This document shows positions 48,501-57,934 of a stretch of DNA of 64,000 nt, piece by piece; the stretch's first letter is position 1, and every line of letters starts with the position of its first letter. The DNA is from Amycolatopsis mediterranei (GTDB taxonomy: Bacteria > Actinomycetota > Actinomycetes > Mycobacteriales > Pseudonocardiaceae). The stretch covers positions 5,576,887 to 5,640,886 of the forward strand of contig NZ_CP100416.1 in NCBI RefSeq assembly GCF_026017845.1, given 5' to 3'. The notes below the pieces were generated by a model. The model saw only the letters and a list, made by a program, of their open reading frames with translations, did not search any database and was not told where the DNA came from. Made by a program: the position numbers and the translations under genes.

Positions 48501-48871
48501 GCACCGGCGACCGGCGGTTCATGCCCGACGTCGGCGACGACCTGCCGCCCGGGGAACGGCCGATGGTGGCCGTCGTCCGGGCGATCCCCGGCCACGAGGA
48601 GCAGCTGGCCGCCGCCATCGCGACCCTGACCGCCGCGGTGCGGCGCGAGCCCGGCTGCCGGGAGTTCCGGTCGTTCCGCGAGGCCGCCGAGCCGGGGACC
48701 TTTCACCTCTACGAGATCTACGACGACACCGACGCCTTCCGGGCGCACCTGGCGACCGGCCACGTGGCCCGGTTCTTCACCGAACTGGTCCGGCACAGCA
48801 CGGCCGACGCCGGTGCCGTTACCCAGCTCGTCGAGCTCCCCGTGTCCGGCCCCGCCGAGATCCGCGGGTGA
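48497..48871 (+). CDS. antibiotic-biosynthesis-monooxygenase (ABM) domain protein
   Basis: A 124-residue ferredoxin-like alpha/beta-barrel protein of the ABM family. MVAVVRAIPGHEEQLAAAI, REPGCREFRSFR and YEIYDDTDAFRAHLAT are the standard strands and helices. Members are cofactor-free oxygenases for quinol-type substrates or mere binding proteins. The GTG overlaps the MBL gene stop, so it is co-translated and ends the MarR-linked operon. Confidence 0.85.
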   Translation: MSTGDRRFMPDVGDDLPPGERPMVAVVRAIPGHEEQLAAAIATLTAAVRREPGCREFRSFREAAEPGTFHLYEIYDDTDAFRAHLATGHVARFFTELVRHSTADAGAVTQLVELPVSGPAEIRG

Positions 48872-49304
48872 ACGGCGGGCTCCCCCGGCCCGCGAAACAG
48901 CAGGAGAAACGAAACGGCCACCCGGCCCTGTTGCCATACCGCCAATTGTCCGCCGTCTTCTGCTCCATCCGCCGTGCGACTTCCCGAAAGTGCAGCGTCC
49001 CGGCTTTGTCGAATTTCCACCGGTTCCCCGCGCAGTTCATGAATGGTTTTTGACGGCCCGCCGGCACTGGGCCAACCGGATCATCACGTGGACCTGCACC
49101 GTTACGAGCGTTTCCGCATCGGGACCATACCGTGACCTGTGGCGACGGTTCGGAATGAAACGCCGGGGCAGGATGCGGCGATTAGTACAGCGGGTGACCA
49201 TCCCGCTACGCGAAATGGAGCAGCCGGCTGGGCTACCCGCACGAGAGCTGGTACCCCGGTTCGCGAAAGGGGGTTCCGGACCATTTCTGGCGGACGGGGA
49301 GAAC
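48872..49304. other. intergenic stretch before the histidine kinase gene
   Basis: About 430 bases of more mixed base composition than the flanking genes. The kinase frame stays open upstream, and an ATG at 49155 is a possible earlier start, but the encoded sequence does not look like a sensor or membrane domain. I see no RNA gene or terminator. It should contain the promoter of the two-component pair. Confidence 0.45.
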
Positions 49305-49982
49305 ATGCGCCGGACATTCGTGGTCGCCGACGTCGGTCGACCCGCGGGGTACGAAGACCGGCTGAAACGGGTGCTCCACGATCTGCACGACGGTCTCGGG
49401 CCGACGCTCACCGCCGCCGTGCTGGGGCTGCGCGCCGCCCGGGACCTGATCGGGCGGGACCGGGCAGCCACCGAGCACCTGCTGGCCCGGCTCGAAGACG
49501 AGCTCTACGGCGCGATCACCGACCTGCGGCGGATCGTGGCCGACGCGCGGCCGCCTGCCCTCGACGAGGCCGGGCTGGTCCTGGCCGTGCGGCGGTACGC
49601 CGCCACGCTGACCGGGCGGGTGCCCGCCGAACACGGGCCGCTGCGGGTCGGGGTCGAGGTGCGCGGCGAGCTGCCGCCGCTGTCGGCGGAGGTCGAGGTC
49701 ACCGCCTACCGGATCATCCGCGAGGCGCTGGTGAACGTCGCCCGCCACTCCGGGGCGCGGGAGTGCACCGTGCACCTCTGGCCGCTGGACGGCGACCTGC
49801 ACGTGGAGATCGTCGACGACGGCGTCGGCACCGACGGCGGGGCGTTGCCCGACGTCGGCGGGAGCGGGCTGCGGTCGATGCGGGAACGCGCCGGCGACCT
49901 CGGCGGCGGCTGCCGGGTCGAGCCGGTTTCCTCCGGTGGCACGCGGATCGCCGCCTGGCTGCCGCTCGCCGCGGGGAAGTGA
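49305..49982 (+). CDS. short sensor histidine kinase, no sensor domain
   Basis: A 225-residue NarL-partner kinase. The phosphoacceptor region LKRVLHDLHDGLGPTL (HisKA_3) lies near residues 20-35, then an HATPase with REALVNVARHSGA N-box near 138, DDGVG and GSGLRSMRERA. The ATG at 49305 follows GGGGAG. There is no membrane or sensory domain, so input must come from a partner or from inside the cell. It is 4 bases from the response regulator gene. Confidence 0.85.
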   Translation: MRRTFVVADVGRPAGYEDRLKRVLHDLHDGLGPTLTAAVLGLRAARDLIGRDRAATEHLLARLEDELYGAITDLRRIVADARPPALDEAGLVLAVRRYAATLTGRVPAEHGPLRVGVEVRGELPPLSAEVEVTAYRIIREALVNVARHSGARECTVHLWPLDGDLHVEIVDDGVGTDGGALPDVGGSGLRSMRERAGDLGGGCRVEPVSSGGTRIAAWLPLAAGK

Positions 49983-49986
49983 GGCG

Positions 49987-50637
49987 GTGTTCGGTTCCCT
50001 GCGTGTCCTCGTGGTGGACGACCACCCCGTCTTCCGCGCGGCGCTCTGCGCGATGCTCGACGCCACCGACGGCATGGAGGTCGCCGGCGAGGCGGCCGAC
50101 GGCCTGACCGCGGTCACCGACGCCGGCCGGCTGGAACCCGACGTCGTCCTGATGGACCTGAACCTCCCGGACCTGGACGGGATCGAGGCGACGCGGCGGA
50201 TCGTGAGCGCGAGCCCGCACACCGGCGTGCTCATGCTGACCATGTTCGAGAACGAGGCCGCGGTGTTCGCCGCGATGCGCGCGGGCGCCCGCGGCTACCT
50301 GCTCAAGGGCGCGCGCAACGAGCAGATCATCCGCGCGGTCCGGGTGATCGGTGACGGCGAAGCCATCTTCAGCCCGGCGATCGCGACCCGGGTGCTGTCG
50401 CTGCTGGGGACGGCGACCCCGCGCGACGAGTCGTTCCCGCGGCTCACCCTGCGCGAGCAGGAGATCTTGCGGCTCGTCGCGCGGGGCATGGGCAACGCCT
50501 CGATCGCCGAAGAGCTGGTGCTGAGCCAGAAGACCGTGCGCAACCACGTGTCCCACATCTTCCGCAAGCTCCGGGTCACCGACCGGAGCCAGGCCATCGC
50601 CAAGGCCAAAGAGGCCGGCATTGCCCGATCGGAGTAA
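49987..50637 (+). CDS. NarL-family response regulator
   Basis: A 216-residue regulator with a normal receiver (VVDDHPVF near 10; phosphoacceptor Asp in VVLMDLNLPDLDG near 57) and a LuxR-type HTH (LTLREQEILRLVARGMGNASIAEELVLS region, then KTVRNHVSHIFRKL). The GTG at 49987 follows the kinase stop by 4 bases; the pair is surely cognate. Its position beside the injection-system locus makes that locus a candidate target. Confidence 0.9.
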   Translation: MFGSLRVLVVDDHPVFRAALCAMLDATDGMEVAGEAADGLTAVTDAGRLEPDVVLMDLNLPDLDGIEATRRIVSASPHTGVLMLTMFENEAAVFAAMRAGARGYLLKGARNEQIIRAVRVIGDGEAIFSPAIATRVLSLLGTATPRDESFPRLTLREQEILRLVARGMGNASIAEELVLSQKTVRNHVSHIFRKLRVTDRSQAIAKAKEAGIARSE

Positions 50638-50644
50638 GGAAAGC

Positions 50645-50669
50645 GGGACAGGTCGGGACTCCATGTCCC
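50645..50669. promoter_or_regulatory. inverted repeat upstream of the LuxR-type gene
   Basis: GGGACA at 50645-50650 pairs with TGTCCC at 50664-50669, and GGGAC at 50655-50659 also pairs with GTCCC at 50665-50669 over a 5-base gap. The inner form resembles, with one extra base, the GGGAC(N4)GTCCC boxes of DevR/DosR-type NarL regulators. It lies between the response regulator and the next LuxR-type gene. Confidence 0.35.
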
Positions 50670-50742
50670 TGTTCGGCGGGCGTCCGCACCGCGATCCTTG
50701 GGGGTGGAACGATCCGACGTCGTTCGAGGGAGGGCCTCACCG

Positions 50743-51369
50743 ATGATCACCGACCAGGTTCCCGTGCTGTTGCACGCCACCGACACCATCACCCACGCGG
50801 GCGTCACGGCCGCACTGCGGTCACGTCCCGAAATCCGCTTCGCCGACGAGGACTCCGGCGAGCCCGCCGTGGTGCTGGTCATCGTGGAGCGGCTGAACGA
50901 ACAAGCCCGCCAGCTGCTGCGCAGCCTCCAGTGCGCCGGCCACACGGGCGTCGTCCTGGTCGCCGGGGAGGTGGAGGACTCGGAGCTGCTGGACGTCGTG
51001 GGCAACGGCGTGTCGGCGATCATCCGCCGGGCCGACGCCACCCCGGACACGCTGGTGCGGCTGGTCAAAGCCGCGGCCGTCGGCGAAGGCGCGCTGCCGC
51101 CCGACCTGCTGGGCCGCCTGCTGTCGCGGGTGTCCCGGCTGCAGCGGGACGTGCTGCGCCCGAACGGCTGGGACCTCGCCGGGATGTCCCAGCGGGAAAC
51201 CCGGGTGCTGCGGCTGGTCGCCGACGGCTTCGAGACCAAGGAGATCGCCGACCAGCTGAGCTACTCGGAGCGGACGGTGAAGTCGATCCTGCACGACATC
51301 ACCAACCGCTTCCAGCTCCGCAACCGCGCCCACGCGGTGGCGTTCGCCATGCGCGAAGGGCTGATCTAG
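50743..51369 (+). CDS. LuxR-type regulator with degenerate receiver
   Basis: A 208-residue protein with a C-terminal LuxR HTH (MSQRETRVLRLVADGFETKE, then SERTVKSILHDITNRF). The N-terminal 110 residues have receiver-like alternation but lack the acidic pocket and the phosphoacceptor Asp, where VVLVIVERL is found. So it is likely phosphorylation-independent. The ATG at 50743 follows GGGAGG. It converges on the Ig-like membrane protein gene, only 6 bases apart, and may control the injection locus. Confidence 0.8.
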   Translation: MITDQVPVLLHATDTITHAGVTAALRSRPEIRFADEDSGEPAVVLVIVERLNEQARQLLRSLQCAGHTGVVLVAGEVEDSELLDVVGNGVSAIIRRADATPDTLVRLVKAAAVGEGALPPDLLGRLLSRVSRLQRDVLRPNGWDLAGMSQRETRVLRLVADGFETKEIADQLSYSERTVKSILHDITNRFQLRNRAHAVAFAMREGLI

Positions 51370-51375
51370 CACGGC

Positions 51376-52710
51376 TCACTCGACCCGGCCGGAGAAGGAG
51401 ACCGACGGGGTGCAGTGGCCCCGGTCGGCCGGGTTCTGGCAGCTGACCGCGAGCACGATCTTGTCACCCGGCTGGAAGCGCCAGGCCTGCAGCCAGTGGT
51501 GGTCGAGGTCGCGGAAGTTCGAGAGCCCCACCTCCAGCAGCACGGTCTTGGTGCCGCCGGAATCCCGCAGCAGCCGCAGGGTTCCGGCGTCACCGCGCGG
51601 GTTCTGCAGGATGAGGTCGGTGATCACCAGCGTCTTGGTGGCGTCCGGCAGGGTGTAGGGGAATTCGGCGAACCGGTTGACGTTCGAGTCGGTCTTCGCG
51701 TCCGCGGCCACCCGGAAGTCCGTCGGTGTCCCGTCGGCCGCGGCGTTCGAGACGCGGGTCGGGGGTGGCGTCCCGGGACCGGCGCCGGTGCCGGGAGCCG
51801 CCGACGCGTCACCCGGTGGGGTCAGGCCGACGGCTTTCATCGCCTGTTCGGAGTTCTGCTTGGCCTGGTCGGCGTTCTTCTTCGCCTGGTCCGCCCCGGC
51901 GCCGGCGTCCTGCGCCGCCTTCACGATCTCGTGGTTCTGCTCTTCGGCAGCCTCGCGGGCGGCCGACTTGACCGCGGGCCGCAGCACGGTGAACCACAGC
52001 GTCACCAGCGCGAGCAGCAGGATGAGCAACGCGGCGAGCACGGGCAGCAGCCACTTCGGCAGCAGCTGCCGCTGCACCATGGTGCCCTCGGTCTTGAGCG
52101 GCTCGGCCCCGTCGGCGACGACGAACACCTGGAAGCGGTGCCGGACGGGTTGCCCGCGCAGGAAGCGCTTCCGCGGCCGGGTGCGCATCCGGATGAACGC
52201 GGCGGTGCCCGGCGCCAGCTCGGCCCGGTCGCGCTCGAGCCGGAAGTCGAGTTCGTCTTCGGGGTCCAGCGGGCTCAGCTCGACCGCCACCGGCCGGTTG
52301 CCGCGGTTGTCGACGGCGACCTCGAAGTCGGCCTTGGAGCTGCCCTCCACCTTGGCCGGCACGATCTCGGCGGTCACCTCGGTGAAGGCGCCGAGCTCGA
52401 CGGTGCCCTCCTCGACGACCGAGCCGGCGGGGTCCTCGCTCGAGAACACCCGCACCCCGAAGGGGATCGTCCCGGCGGGGACGTCGGAGGACCGCGGCGG
52501 CGCGAACCGCACGGTGACCGTCCCGGTCTCCCCCGGCATCAGGTTGACCGTCGCGGGTTCCGCAGTGGCCCAGCCACTCGCGTCGCCGACCACGTCGATC
52601 GCGAACTGGTCGACGACCTGCCCGGCGTTCCGGACGGTCACCGTGCAGCTGGTCTCCTGGCCGGGTTCCGCGACCAGGCCGGCCTCGGACAGCGTCGCCG
52701 TTGCTCCCAT
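51376..52710 (-). CDS. Ig-like membrane protein of the eCIS locus
   Basis: A 444-residue protein with two to three N-terminal immunoglobulin-like/NEW-type beta domains (about 1-215; TVTVRNAGQVVDQF, FEVAVDNRGNRPVAV), a single transmembrane helix near 225-245, a coiled-coil Ala/Gln/Lys segment (QAKKNADQAKQNSEQAMK), a Pro/Gly linker and a C-terminal beta domain of about 110 residues. Similar proteins accompany actinobacterial contractile-injection loci, but their function is not known to me. The ATG follows GGGAG. It is the last gene of the minus-strand eCIS group. Confidence 0.75.
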   Translation of the reverse strand: MGATATLSEAGLVAEPGQETSCTVTVRNAGQVVDQFAIDVVGDASGWATAEPATVNLMPGETGTVTVRFAPPRSSDVPAGTIPFGVRVFSSEDPAGSVVEEGTVELGAFTEVTAEIVPAKVEGSSKADFEVAVDNRGNRPVAVELSPLDPEDELDFRLERDRAELAPGTAAFIRMRTRPRKRFLRGQPVRHRFQVFVVADGAEPLKTEGTMVQRQLLPKWLLPVLAALLILLLALVTLWFTVLRPAVKSAAREAAEEQNHEIVKAAQDAGAGADQAKKNADQAKQNSEQAMKAVGLTPPGDASAAPGTGAGPGTPPPTRVSNAAADGTPTDFRVAADAKTDSNVNRFAEFPYTLPDATKTLVITDLILQNPRGDAGTLRLLRDSGGTKTVLLEVGLSNFRDLDHHWLQAWRFQPGDKIVLAVSCQNPADRGHCTPSVSFSGRVE

Positions 52711-52806
52711 GCGCCGAAGTCTCCCTTTCGTGGTGCGGATCCGGCACCAGCGGACGGGTGTGCGGCCGTGCGCCGGTGGTTGCCCCTACGGGCAGCGGTC
52801 CCGAAC

Positions 52807-52859
52807 GCAGTGAATGACTCATTCCTGGCGTCGGACGCCAGGAATGAGTCATTCACTGC
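52807..52859. repeat. 26-bp perfect inverted repeat
   Basis: Left arm 52807-52832 and right arm 52834-52859 are exact complements with a single base between them, centred on GCGTCGGACGC. The arms contain TGAATGACTCATTC. It lies 15 bases past the stop of the PD40/VWA gene and about 100 bases before the Ig-like gene, so it can act as terminator or attenuator. Its size and low-GC arms differ from other terminators here, more like a dispersed repeat. Confidence 0.75.
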
Positions 52860-52873
52860 AGCGCGACCGTGGC

Positions 52874-55800
52874 TCAGCCGCGCGTGATGAACGGGGGTTG
52901 TTCGGTGCGCAGGACCACCAGGATCGGGTTCGACTGTGCCGTCCCGAACTTCGGCCCGCTCACCGAGGTCACCGACACCGTCCGCGGCCCGGTCAGGTCG
53001 TGGTGGAAGATCAGGAACTGCGCCTCGAACTTCCCGTCGACACCCACGGTCGCCAGGCCCGGGGTCTCGGAGATCCCGGCCGACCACGCCAGCCCGACGG
53101 TCGCGCCCGGCGGGAAGTCCGTGCCCGTCACGCGCGGGACCGAGCCCAGCGGGCCGACGCCCGGGTCCACGGTGACCACCGGCTGGCGGATCACCACTCG
53201 CGCGGAGGCCGTGTTGTCGCGGGGGTCGGTGTCCGGCCCGCTGGTGCTGACCGTGCCGGCCACCGGGGTGTCCGCCGCGGCCTTGGCCGCCAGCGCGATC
53301 CGGATCTCGACGGTCTGGCCGGGCGCCAGCGTCCCGAGCGCACAGCTGCCGCCGCCCGGCGCGCACCCCGGCGACACGGAGGTCGCGGGCAGCTGCGGTG
53401 GCAGCTGGGTGACCAGGCGGACGTCCGGCATCGGTGCCCCGGATCCGTTGTGCACCAGGAAGGTCAGCACGACGTCGTCACCGCCGACGAACAGCGGCAC
53501 CGCCGACACCGCCAGGCCCACCGACAGCGATCCCTGCGTGACCGGCGGCACCGGCTTCTCGCCGACGGTGACCACGGCCGTGGCGGAGTTGTCCCGCGCG
53601 TCGGCGTCCTGGCCCGCCGTGGTGACCGTGCCGGTCGCGGCCTGCGGCCCGGGTTCGGCGCCGGTGGCGCTGAACCGCACCCGCGCCTGCGCACCCGGCG
53701 CGAGCGTGCCCAAGGCGCAGACGAGGTCCGGCGTGCAGGTGCCCGCGCTGGTGATCGGCGCCTGCGGCCGCAACCCGGCGGTCAGCCGCACGAACAGGCC
53801 GACCCCGGGCGCCGCGGCGACGCCGTGGTTGGTGACCACGAACTCGAACGTCGTGAGCCCGGAGAACGGGATGGCGGCCGGGACGGCGGTGGCGGTCACC
53901 CCGACGTCGGCGACCCGCTGGAACGCCGGTTGCCCGGCACCGCCCGGTCCGTCGATCAGCGGCCTCGGGGTGCCCCCGGCCGACGGCACGATCAGGATGC
54001 TCGGCACCGATTCGGAGAACGCGCTGTCGTAGGCGACCAGCGTGCCGTCCGGTGACCAGGCGGGATCGTTCAAGGATTCGCCCTCGTCGCCGGACTGCAC
54101 CAGGACCCGGGCGCGGCCGCCGTCGGCGGGTGCCACGCAGAGCTGGCTGCGGTCGTTCTGGAACACGAGCGCGGCGCCGTCCGGCGAAACGTCCGCCGAA
54201 CCCTGCCGTCCCACGCCGCACGGCGTTCCGAACGACGGCGAAAGGTTCCGCTGGGTGCCGGGGACCACGCTGTCCGGCCCGGCGGCGAGCGCGACCTGCC
54301 ACAGCTCCTGCCGGTACTCCCCGCCGGGGTCGACCGACACCACGGCGGACTCGGTGGCCGTGCCGCCCCGCCCGGTCGCGGTGCAGGTCACGGTCGTCGC
54401 ACCGACCGGGAAGAGGCTGCCGGACGACGGTGAGCAGAACGGTGTGAGCCGGGTTTCGCGGTCGGCGTCGATCGCGGTCACGGGGTATTCGACGACCGTG
54501 GGCGCGGTGCCGGTGACGGTCTTGTCGTGCAGGGTGATCAGCGGCAGCCGCGGGTCCTTGACCCGGACGGTGACGTCCTCGGTGTAGCCGGCCCGCACGG
54601 TGGACTCGCCCGCCAGCCGGAACTCGACCCGGCAGTGCAGGAAGGCCCCGAGTGGCGCGGTGGGCGCGACGGCCGCGAATTCGGTGAAGTTCGCGGTCGT
54701 CCCGCCCGGCACCTGCTGCGTTCCTTCGGGGGTGAACGTCAGGGTCAGCCCCGGGTCGCAGAACGGCACCGGCTGCACCTTCACCCGCAGGTCGCCGATC
54801 TTCTCGGTGATCACGGCGCTGATGTTGGCCGGGTCCGTGCTGGCCAGCACGCCGTCGGTCGCGGTCGTCACCTGGGTCGCCTGGTGGGCCGGGTCGCTGT
54901 CCAGGCCACCGCCGCTGCCCGCGGCCGACACCCCGACCACCCGGATGCCCTGCGCCTTCAGGTGCTCGATCGCCTGGGTGAGCGTCACGCCCTGGTCGTG
55001 GTGCAGGTGGTCGCCACTCGGGTCGTGGCTGGGTGCGTCGCCGACCAGCACGATGATCCGGCTGCTGTCCGGCCGGAAGGTGACCGCGCCGGTGGCGAGG
55101 CGGTCCAGGGCGTAGATCCAGTCCTCCGGGGTGTCGATCCCGCCGCCGATGGTGATGTTCTCGAAGGCCTTCGTGATCGCGGCCTGGTCCTTCGTCAGGT
55201 CCCGCTGCACCTGGAACAGACGGCCGTTGGGGTTGTTCTTGTCGGCCACGTCGTCGCGGTCGCCGAACGCCACGGCGGCGTACTGGGCGTCCGGCTGCGC
55301 CGTGCTGATGGTGGTCATGACCTGGGTCAGGCTCGCCTTCATGGCCGCCAGCGCGTCGCCCATCGAGCTGGTCTGGTCCATCAGCAGCACGATGTCCGGC
55401 TTGGCAGGCACCTTGTCGGTCGGCACCTTCTTTTCGATCGCCGCCGACGAGCCCTGCCCCACCGGGATGTCGACCACCGACGGGTCCACCCGGCCCGGCG
55501 GCGGCGGCGCGATCCGCGAGGCCGCCCGCGTCAGCGTGACCTTCGTGCCGTCGGCCGACCACACCGGCTGCGAGTCGTTGCCGGACAGGTACGGCGGGAT
55601 CGGGATTTCGCCCAGGATGCGGCCGTCCGCGACGCGGGCGATCCGGACGACGTCCCGGCTGCTTTCGCCGCCGCCCACGGTGACGGTGAACGCGATCGCG
55701 GTGGCGTCCGGCGACCAGGCGGGGTGCCGCTCGCGCTTGGTCCCGTCCGTCGGGCCGGTCAGGGGTCGGGGTCCGCTGCCGTCGGCGTTCGCCACGATGA

Positions 55801-56902
55801 TCTCGGTCGCCACCGAATCGCCGCGACCGCCCTGGGTGTAGGCCAGCTGCGAGCCGTCGGCGGAAAACGCGGGGTCGAACTCGTCGGCGCCCGGCCGGTT
55901 CGTGAGGTCCCGGCGGTCGCCGCCGGCCGCGTCCGCGCTCCAGATGTCCGTGGTGCCGCTCGCCCGCAGCTCGGTGAACACCGGACGGCCGTCCGAGCGG
56001 AAGGTCGGCTCGGTCTCGCCGATGTCCTTCAGCGCCGAGATGTCCGTCACCGTCTCGCCCACGATCTGCCTGACGTCACCGGAGGGGTCCTTGGCGCGGG
56101 TCGTGAAGGCCAGGCGGCCGTCGGGCGACCACGCCGGCTCGGACGAATCCCCGGGGTCGGGGACGGCCCGGGTGACCGCGCCGCCCGCTTCGGCCATCAG
56201 CACCACGTCGCCGGCCGGGTGGAAGCGGGTCGTGGTGAACGCGATCCGCGCCGGGCCCCACGCGGGCTGGGTGTCGGCGGCCGGGTCGGTGGTCAGCCGC
56301 GCCGGTGTCCCGCCGTCGACTCCGACGGTGTAGATGTCCCCGGCCGGGTCGTCGCGGGTGCTGCTGAAGGCCAGGCGGGTGCCGTCGGGCGACCAGCTCG
56401 GCGAGTCGTCGGTGGCCGGGCCGGACGTCACCTGGCGGAGGCCGCGGCCGTCCACGCCGATCACGAAGAGCTTCCGGCTGCCGGTGCGTTCGGAGGCGAA
56501 CGCAACCGTGCGGCCGTCCGGCGAGAGCGCCGGGTGGAGGTCGACGGCGTCGTCGTTAGTCAGCTGCAGCGCCGTCGGGGCGCCGTCGCGGAGGAACCAC
56601 AGCTCGCCGTCCCGCTCGGCGCCACCGGCGGCCGCGGCGCGGTGGCTCACCCACACGATGCCCCCGGTGCCCGCGGACGCGTCGGAGTCGACGCCGCCGA
56701 CGGCACGGGGCAGCGCCGGTTCCGCACCTTCGCCGGTCGCCTGGTACAGGCCGGTGGTGGCCTCGCTGACGTACCCGACGCGGTACGGCGAGGCCACCGG
56801 TGCCGGCGCCTGTGCCTCGGTCGGCGCGAGCGCTCCGCTGAGCGCCCAGCCGCCGAGCACCGCGACGACCGCGATGCCCGCCACCGCTCGGTTCGCGCGC
56901 AT
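52874..56902 (-). CDS. large surface protein: PD40 propeller, VWA, CARDB-like repeats
   Basis: A 1342-residue exported protein. After an N-terminal signal/anchor (AVAGIAVVAVLGGWALSGAL) come TolB/PD40 repeats (PALSPDGRTVAFASER, PSWSPDGTRLAFSSTR and more; about 110-480), a von Willebrand A domain with MIDAS-like LLMDQTSSMGD near 530, an HYR-type beta domain (about 770-860), more PD40 repeats (about 900-990) and two CARDB/DUF11-type domains (about 1000-1240). It sits inside the eCIS locus between the zinc-ribbon and Ig-like membrane proteins, so it may display or receive the particle at the cell surface. No protease or hydrolase motif is evident. Confidence 0.8.
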   Translation of the reverse strand: MRANRAVAGIAVVAVLGGWALSGALAPTEAQAPAPVASPYRVGYVSEATTGLYQATGEGAEPALPRAVGGVDSDASAGTGGIVWVSHRAAAAGGAERDGELWFLRDGAPTALQLTNDDAVDLHPALSPDGRTVAFASERTGSRKLFVIGVDGRGLRQVTSGPATDDSPSWSPDGTRLAFSSTRDDPAGDIYTVGVDGGTPARLTTDPAADTQPAWGPARIAFTTTRFHPAGDVVLMAEAGGAVTRAVPDPGDSSEPAWSPDGRLAFTTRAKDPSGDVRQIVGETVTDISALKDIGETEPTFRSDGRPVFTELRASGTTDIWSADAAGGDRRDLTNRPGADEFDPAFSADGSQLAYTQGGRGDSVATEIIVANADGSGPRPLTGPTDGTKRERHPAWSPDATAIAFTVTVGGGESSRDVVRIARVADGRILGEIPIPPYLSGNDSQPVWSADGTKVTLTRAASRIAPPPPGRVDPSVVDIPVGQGSSAAIEKKVPTDKVPAKPDIVLLMDQTSSMGDALAAMKASLTQVMTTISTAQPDAQYAAVAFGDRDDVADKNNPNGRLFQVQRDLTKDQAAITKAFENITIGGGIDTPEDWIYALDRLATGAVTFRPDSSRIIVLVGDAPSHDPSGDHLHHDQGVTLTQAIEHLKAQGIRVVGVSAAGSGGGLDSDPAHQATQVTTATDGVLASTDPANISAVITEKIGDLRVKVQPVPFCDPGLTLTFTPEGTQQVPGGTTANFTEFAAVAPTAPLGAFLHCRVEFRLAGESTVRAGYTEDVTVRVKDPRLPLITLHDKTVTGTAPTVVEYPVTAIDADRETRLTPFCSPSSGSLFPVGATTVTCTATGRGGTATESAVVSVDPGGEYRQELWQVALAAGPDSVVPGTQRNLSPSFGTPCGVGRQGSADVSPDGAALVFQNDRSQLCVAPADGGRARVLVQSGDEGESLNDPAWSPDGTLVAYDSAFSESVPSILIVPSAGGTPRPLIDGPGGAGQPAFQRVADVGVTATAVPAAIPFSGLTTFEFVVTNHGVAAAPGVGLFVRLTAGLRPQAPITSAGTCTPDLVCALGTLAPGAQARVRFSATGAEPGPQAATGTVTTAGQDADARDNSATAVVTVGEKPVPPVTQGSLSVGLAVSAVPLFVGGDDVVLTFLVHNGSGAPMPDVRLVTQLPPQLPATSVSPGCAPGGGSCALGTLAPGQTVEIRIALAAKAAADTPVAGTVSTSGPDTDPRDNTASARVVIRQPVVTVDPGVGPLGSVPRVTGTDFPPGATVGLAWSAGISETPGLATVGVDGKFEAQFLIFHHDLTGPRTVSVTSVSGPKFGTAQSNPILVVLRTEQPPFITRG

Positions 56903-56935
56903 GGTCGGTCCTCCCCAAAAAATGACTTCGGTGAC

Positions 56936-57931
56936 TCAGCCGGCTTCGAACAGCTCGATCTCGGAGATCGCGACGTCCGTGCCGTTGAGCGAGCGGTACA
57001 GCCCGGTCACGTGCAGCTCGACGCTCGTGGCGCCGGCGCTGTTCTCGATCGGGACTTCCTGGGCGTCCGGCGTGTCGGCCAGCACCATGTCGTAGGTCTT
57101 GCCGGTGGAGAACACCAGGTGCAGCTTCTGCGGCCGGTGCGCGGCCGGGAAGTTCGCCGCGTCACCGGAGTACACGATCGCCTTCCGCAGGTCGGCCGGG
57201 TGGTCGAAGGTGAACACCAGCACCTGTTCCCGGTCGCCGGGGGCCGACCAGAACGTGTTCTTGGCGTTGTCGGTCACCAGCGGTGCCGCGTGGCCGTTCG
57301 ATTGCGCGGTCGCGGTCACCTTGATCGGGTGGATCGGGTTCAGCTTCGCCTCGAAGATGCCGGTGACCTGGCTCCACAGCCCCACCGCCGCGGTGTTGAT
57401 CGCGCCGCGGAACGGCTGGTACAGCGCGTAGATCAGCGCCGAGAAGATCAGCGCCATCGCGATGGCCCGGCGGAGCACCTTGCCCACGGTCCGGCGCGCG
57501 GCCCCGGTCCGGCCGGTCCGGCGGCGGACGCCGTCCTTGCCGGGCCGCGCCCCCGCCTTGAGCTCCTTCGGCTTGCGGCCGAACAACCGCCGCCACCACG
57601 ACGTCTTGACGACCTCGGACTCGGCCAGGGACGCCCCGCAGCGACTGCAGAAGTTCCGGGCCGGCGCGTTGCCCTTGCCGCACCGGCCGCAGATCAGGTC
57701 ACCCGGGTTGAGGATTTGCTCCTCCACGGTCTGCTGCACCGGCTGCCGGACCGGGGCGATCGGCTCGGCGGGCTGCACGACCTGCTGCTGTTGCTGCTGC
57801 TGTTGCTGCACCACCGGCTGCGACCGCACCGCGACCGGGCCGTCGTCGTCCCACTTCAGGTAGCGGCCGCATTCGCCGCAGAACTCGACGTCGGCGGGCC
57901 CCTGGTGCCCGCACTCCGCGTAGATGACCAT
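56936..57931 (-). CDS. zinc-ribbon membrane protein with discoidin-like domain, eCIS locus
   Basis: A 331-residue protein with two zinc ribbons (CGHQGPADVEFCGECG at about 7-22; CGRCGKGNAPARNFCSRCG near 82), a poly-Gln tract (nine Gln) near 43-51, a basic segment, one transmembrane helix near 158-175 and an external jelly-roll domain (about 190-331) like NADase-type glycan-binding/discoidin folds. Its ribosome site lies in the end of the tail-protein gene four bases upstream. Related zinc-ribbon membrane proteins accompany actinobacterial eCIS loci; a role in anchoring or triggering is inference. Confidence 0.75.
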   Translation of the reverse strand: MVIYAECGHQGPADVEFCGECGRYLKWDDDGPVAVRSQPVVQQQQQQQQQVVQPAEPIAPVRQPVQQTVEEQILNPGDLICGRCGKGNAPARNFCSRCGASLAESEVVKTSWWRRLFGRKPKELKAGARPGKDGVRRRTGRTGAARRTVGKVLRRAIAMALIFSALIYALYQPFRGAINTAAVGLWSQVTGIFEAKLNPIHPIKVTATAQSNGHAAPLVTDNAKNTFWSAPGDREQVLVFTFDHPADLRKAIVYSGDAANFPAAHRPQKLHLVFSTGKTYDMVLADTPDAQEVPIENSAGATSVELHVTGLYRSLNGTDVAISEIELFEAG

Positions 57932-57934
57932 CCG

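Noticed and set aside
57778-57812. Trinucleotide repeat (CTG/TTG)
   Set aside because: It encodes the poly-Gln stretch of the zinc-ribbon protein; synonymous mix of codons, so not a genuine DNA repeat element.
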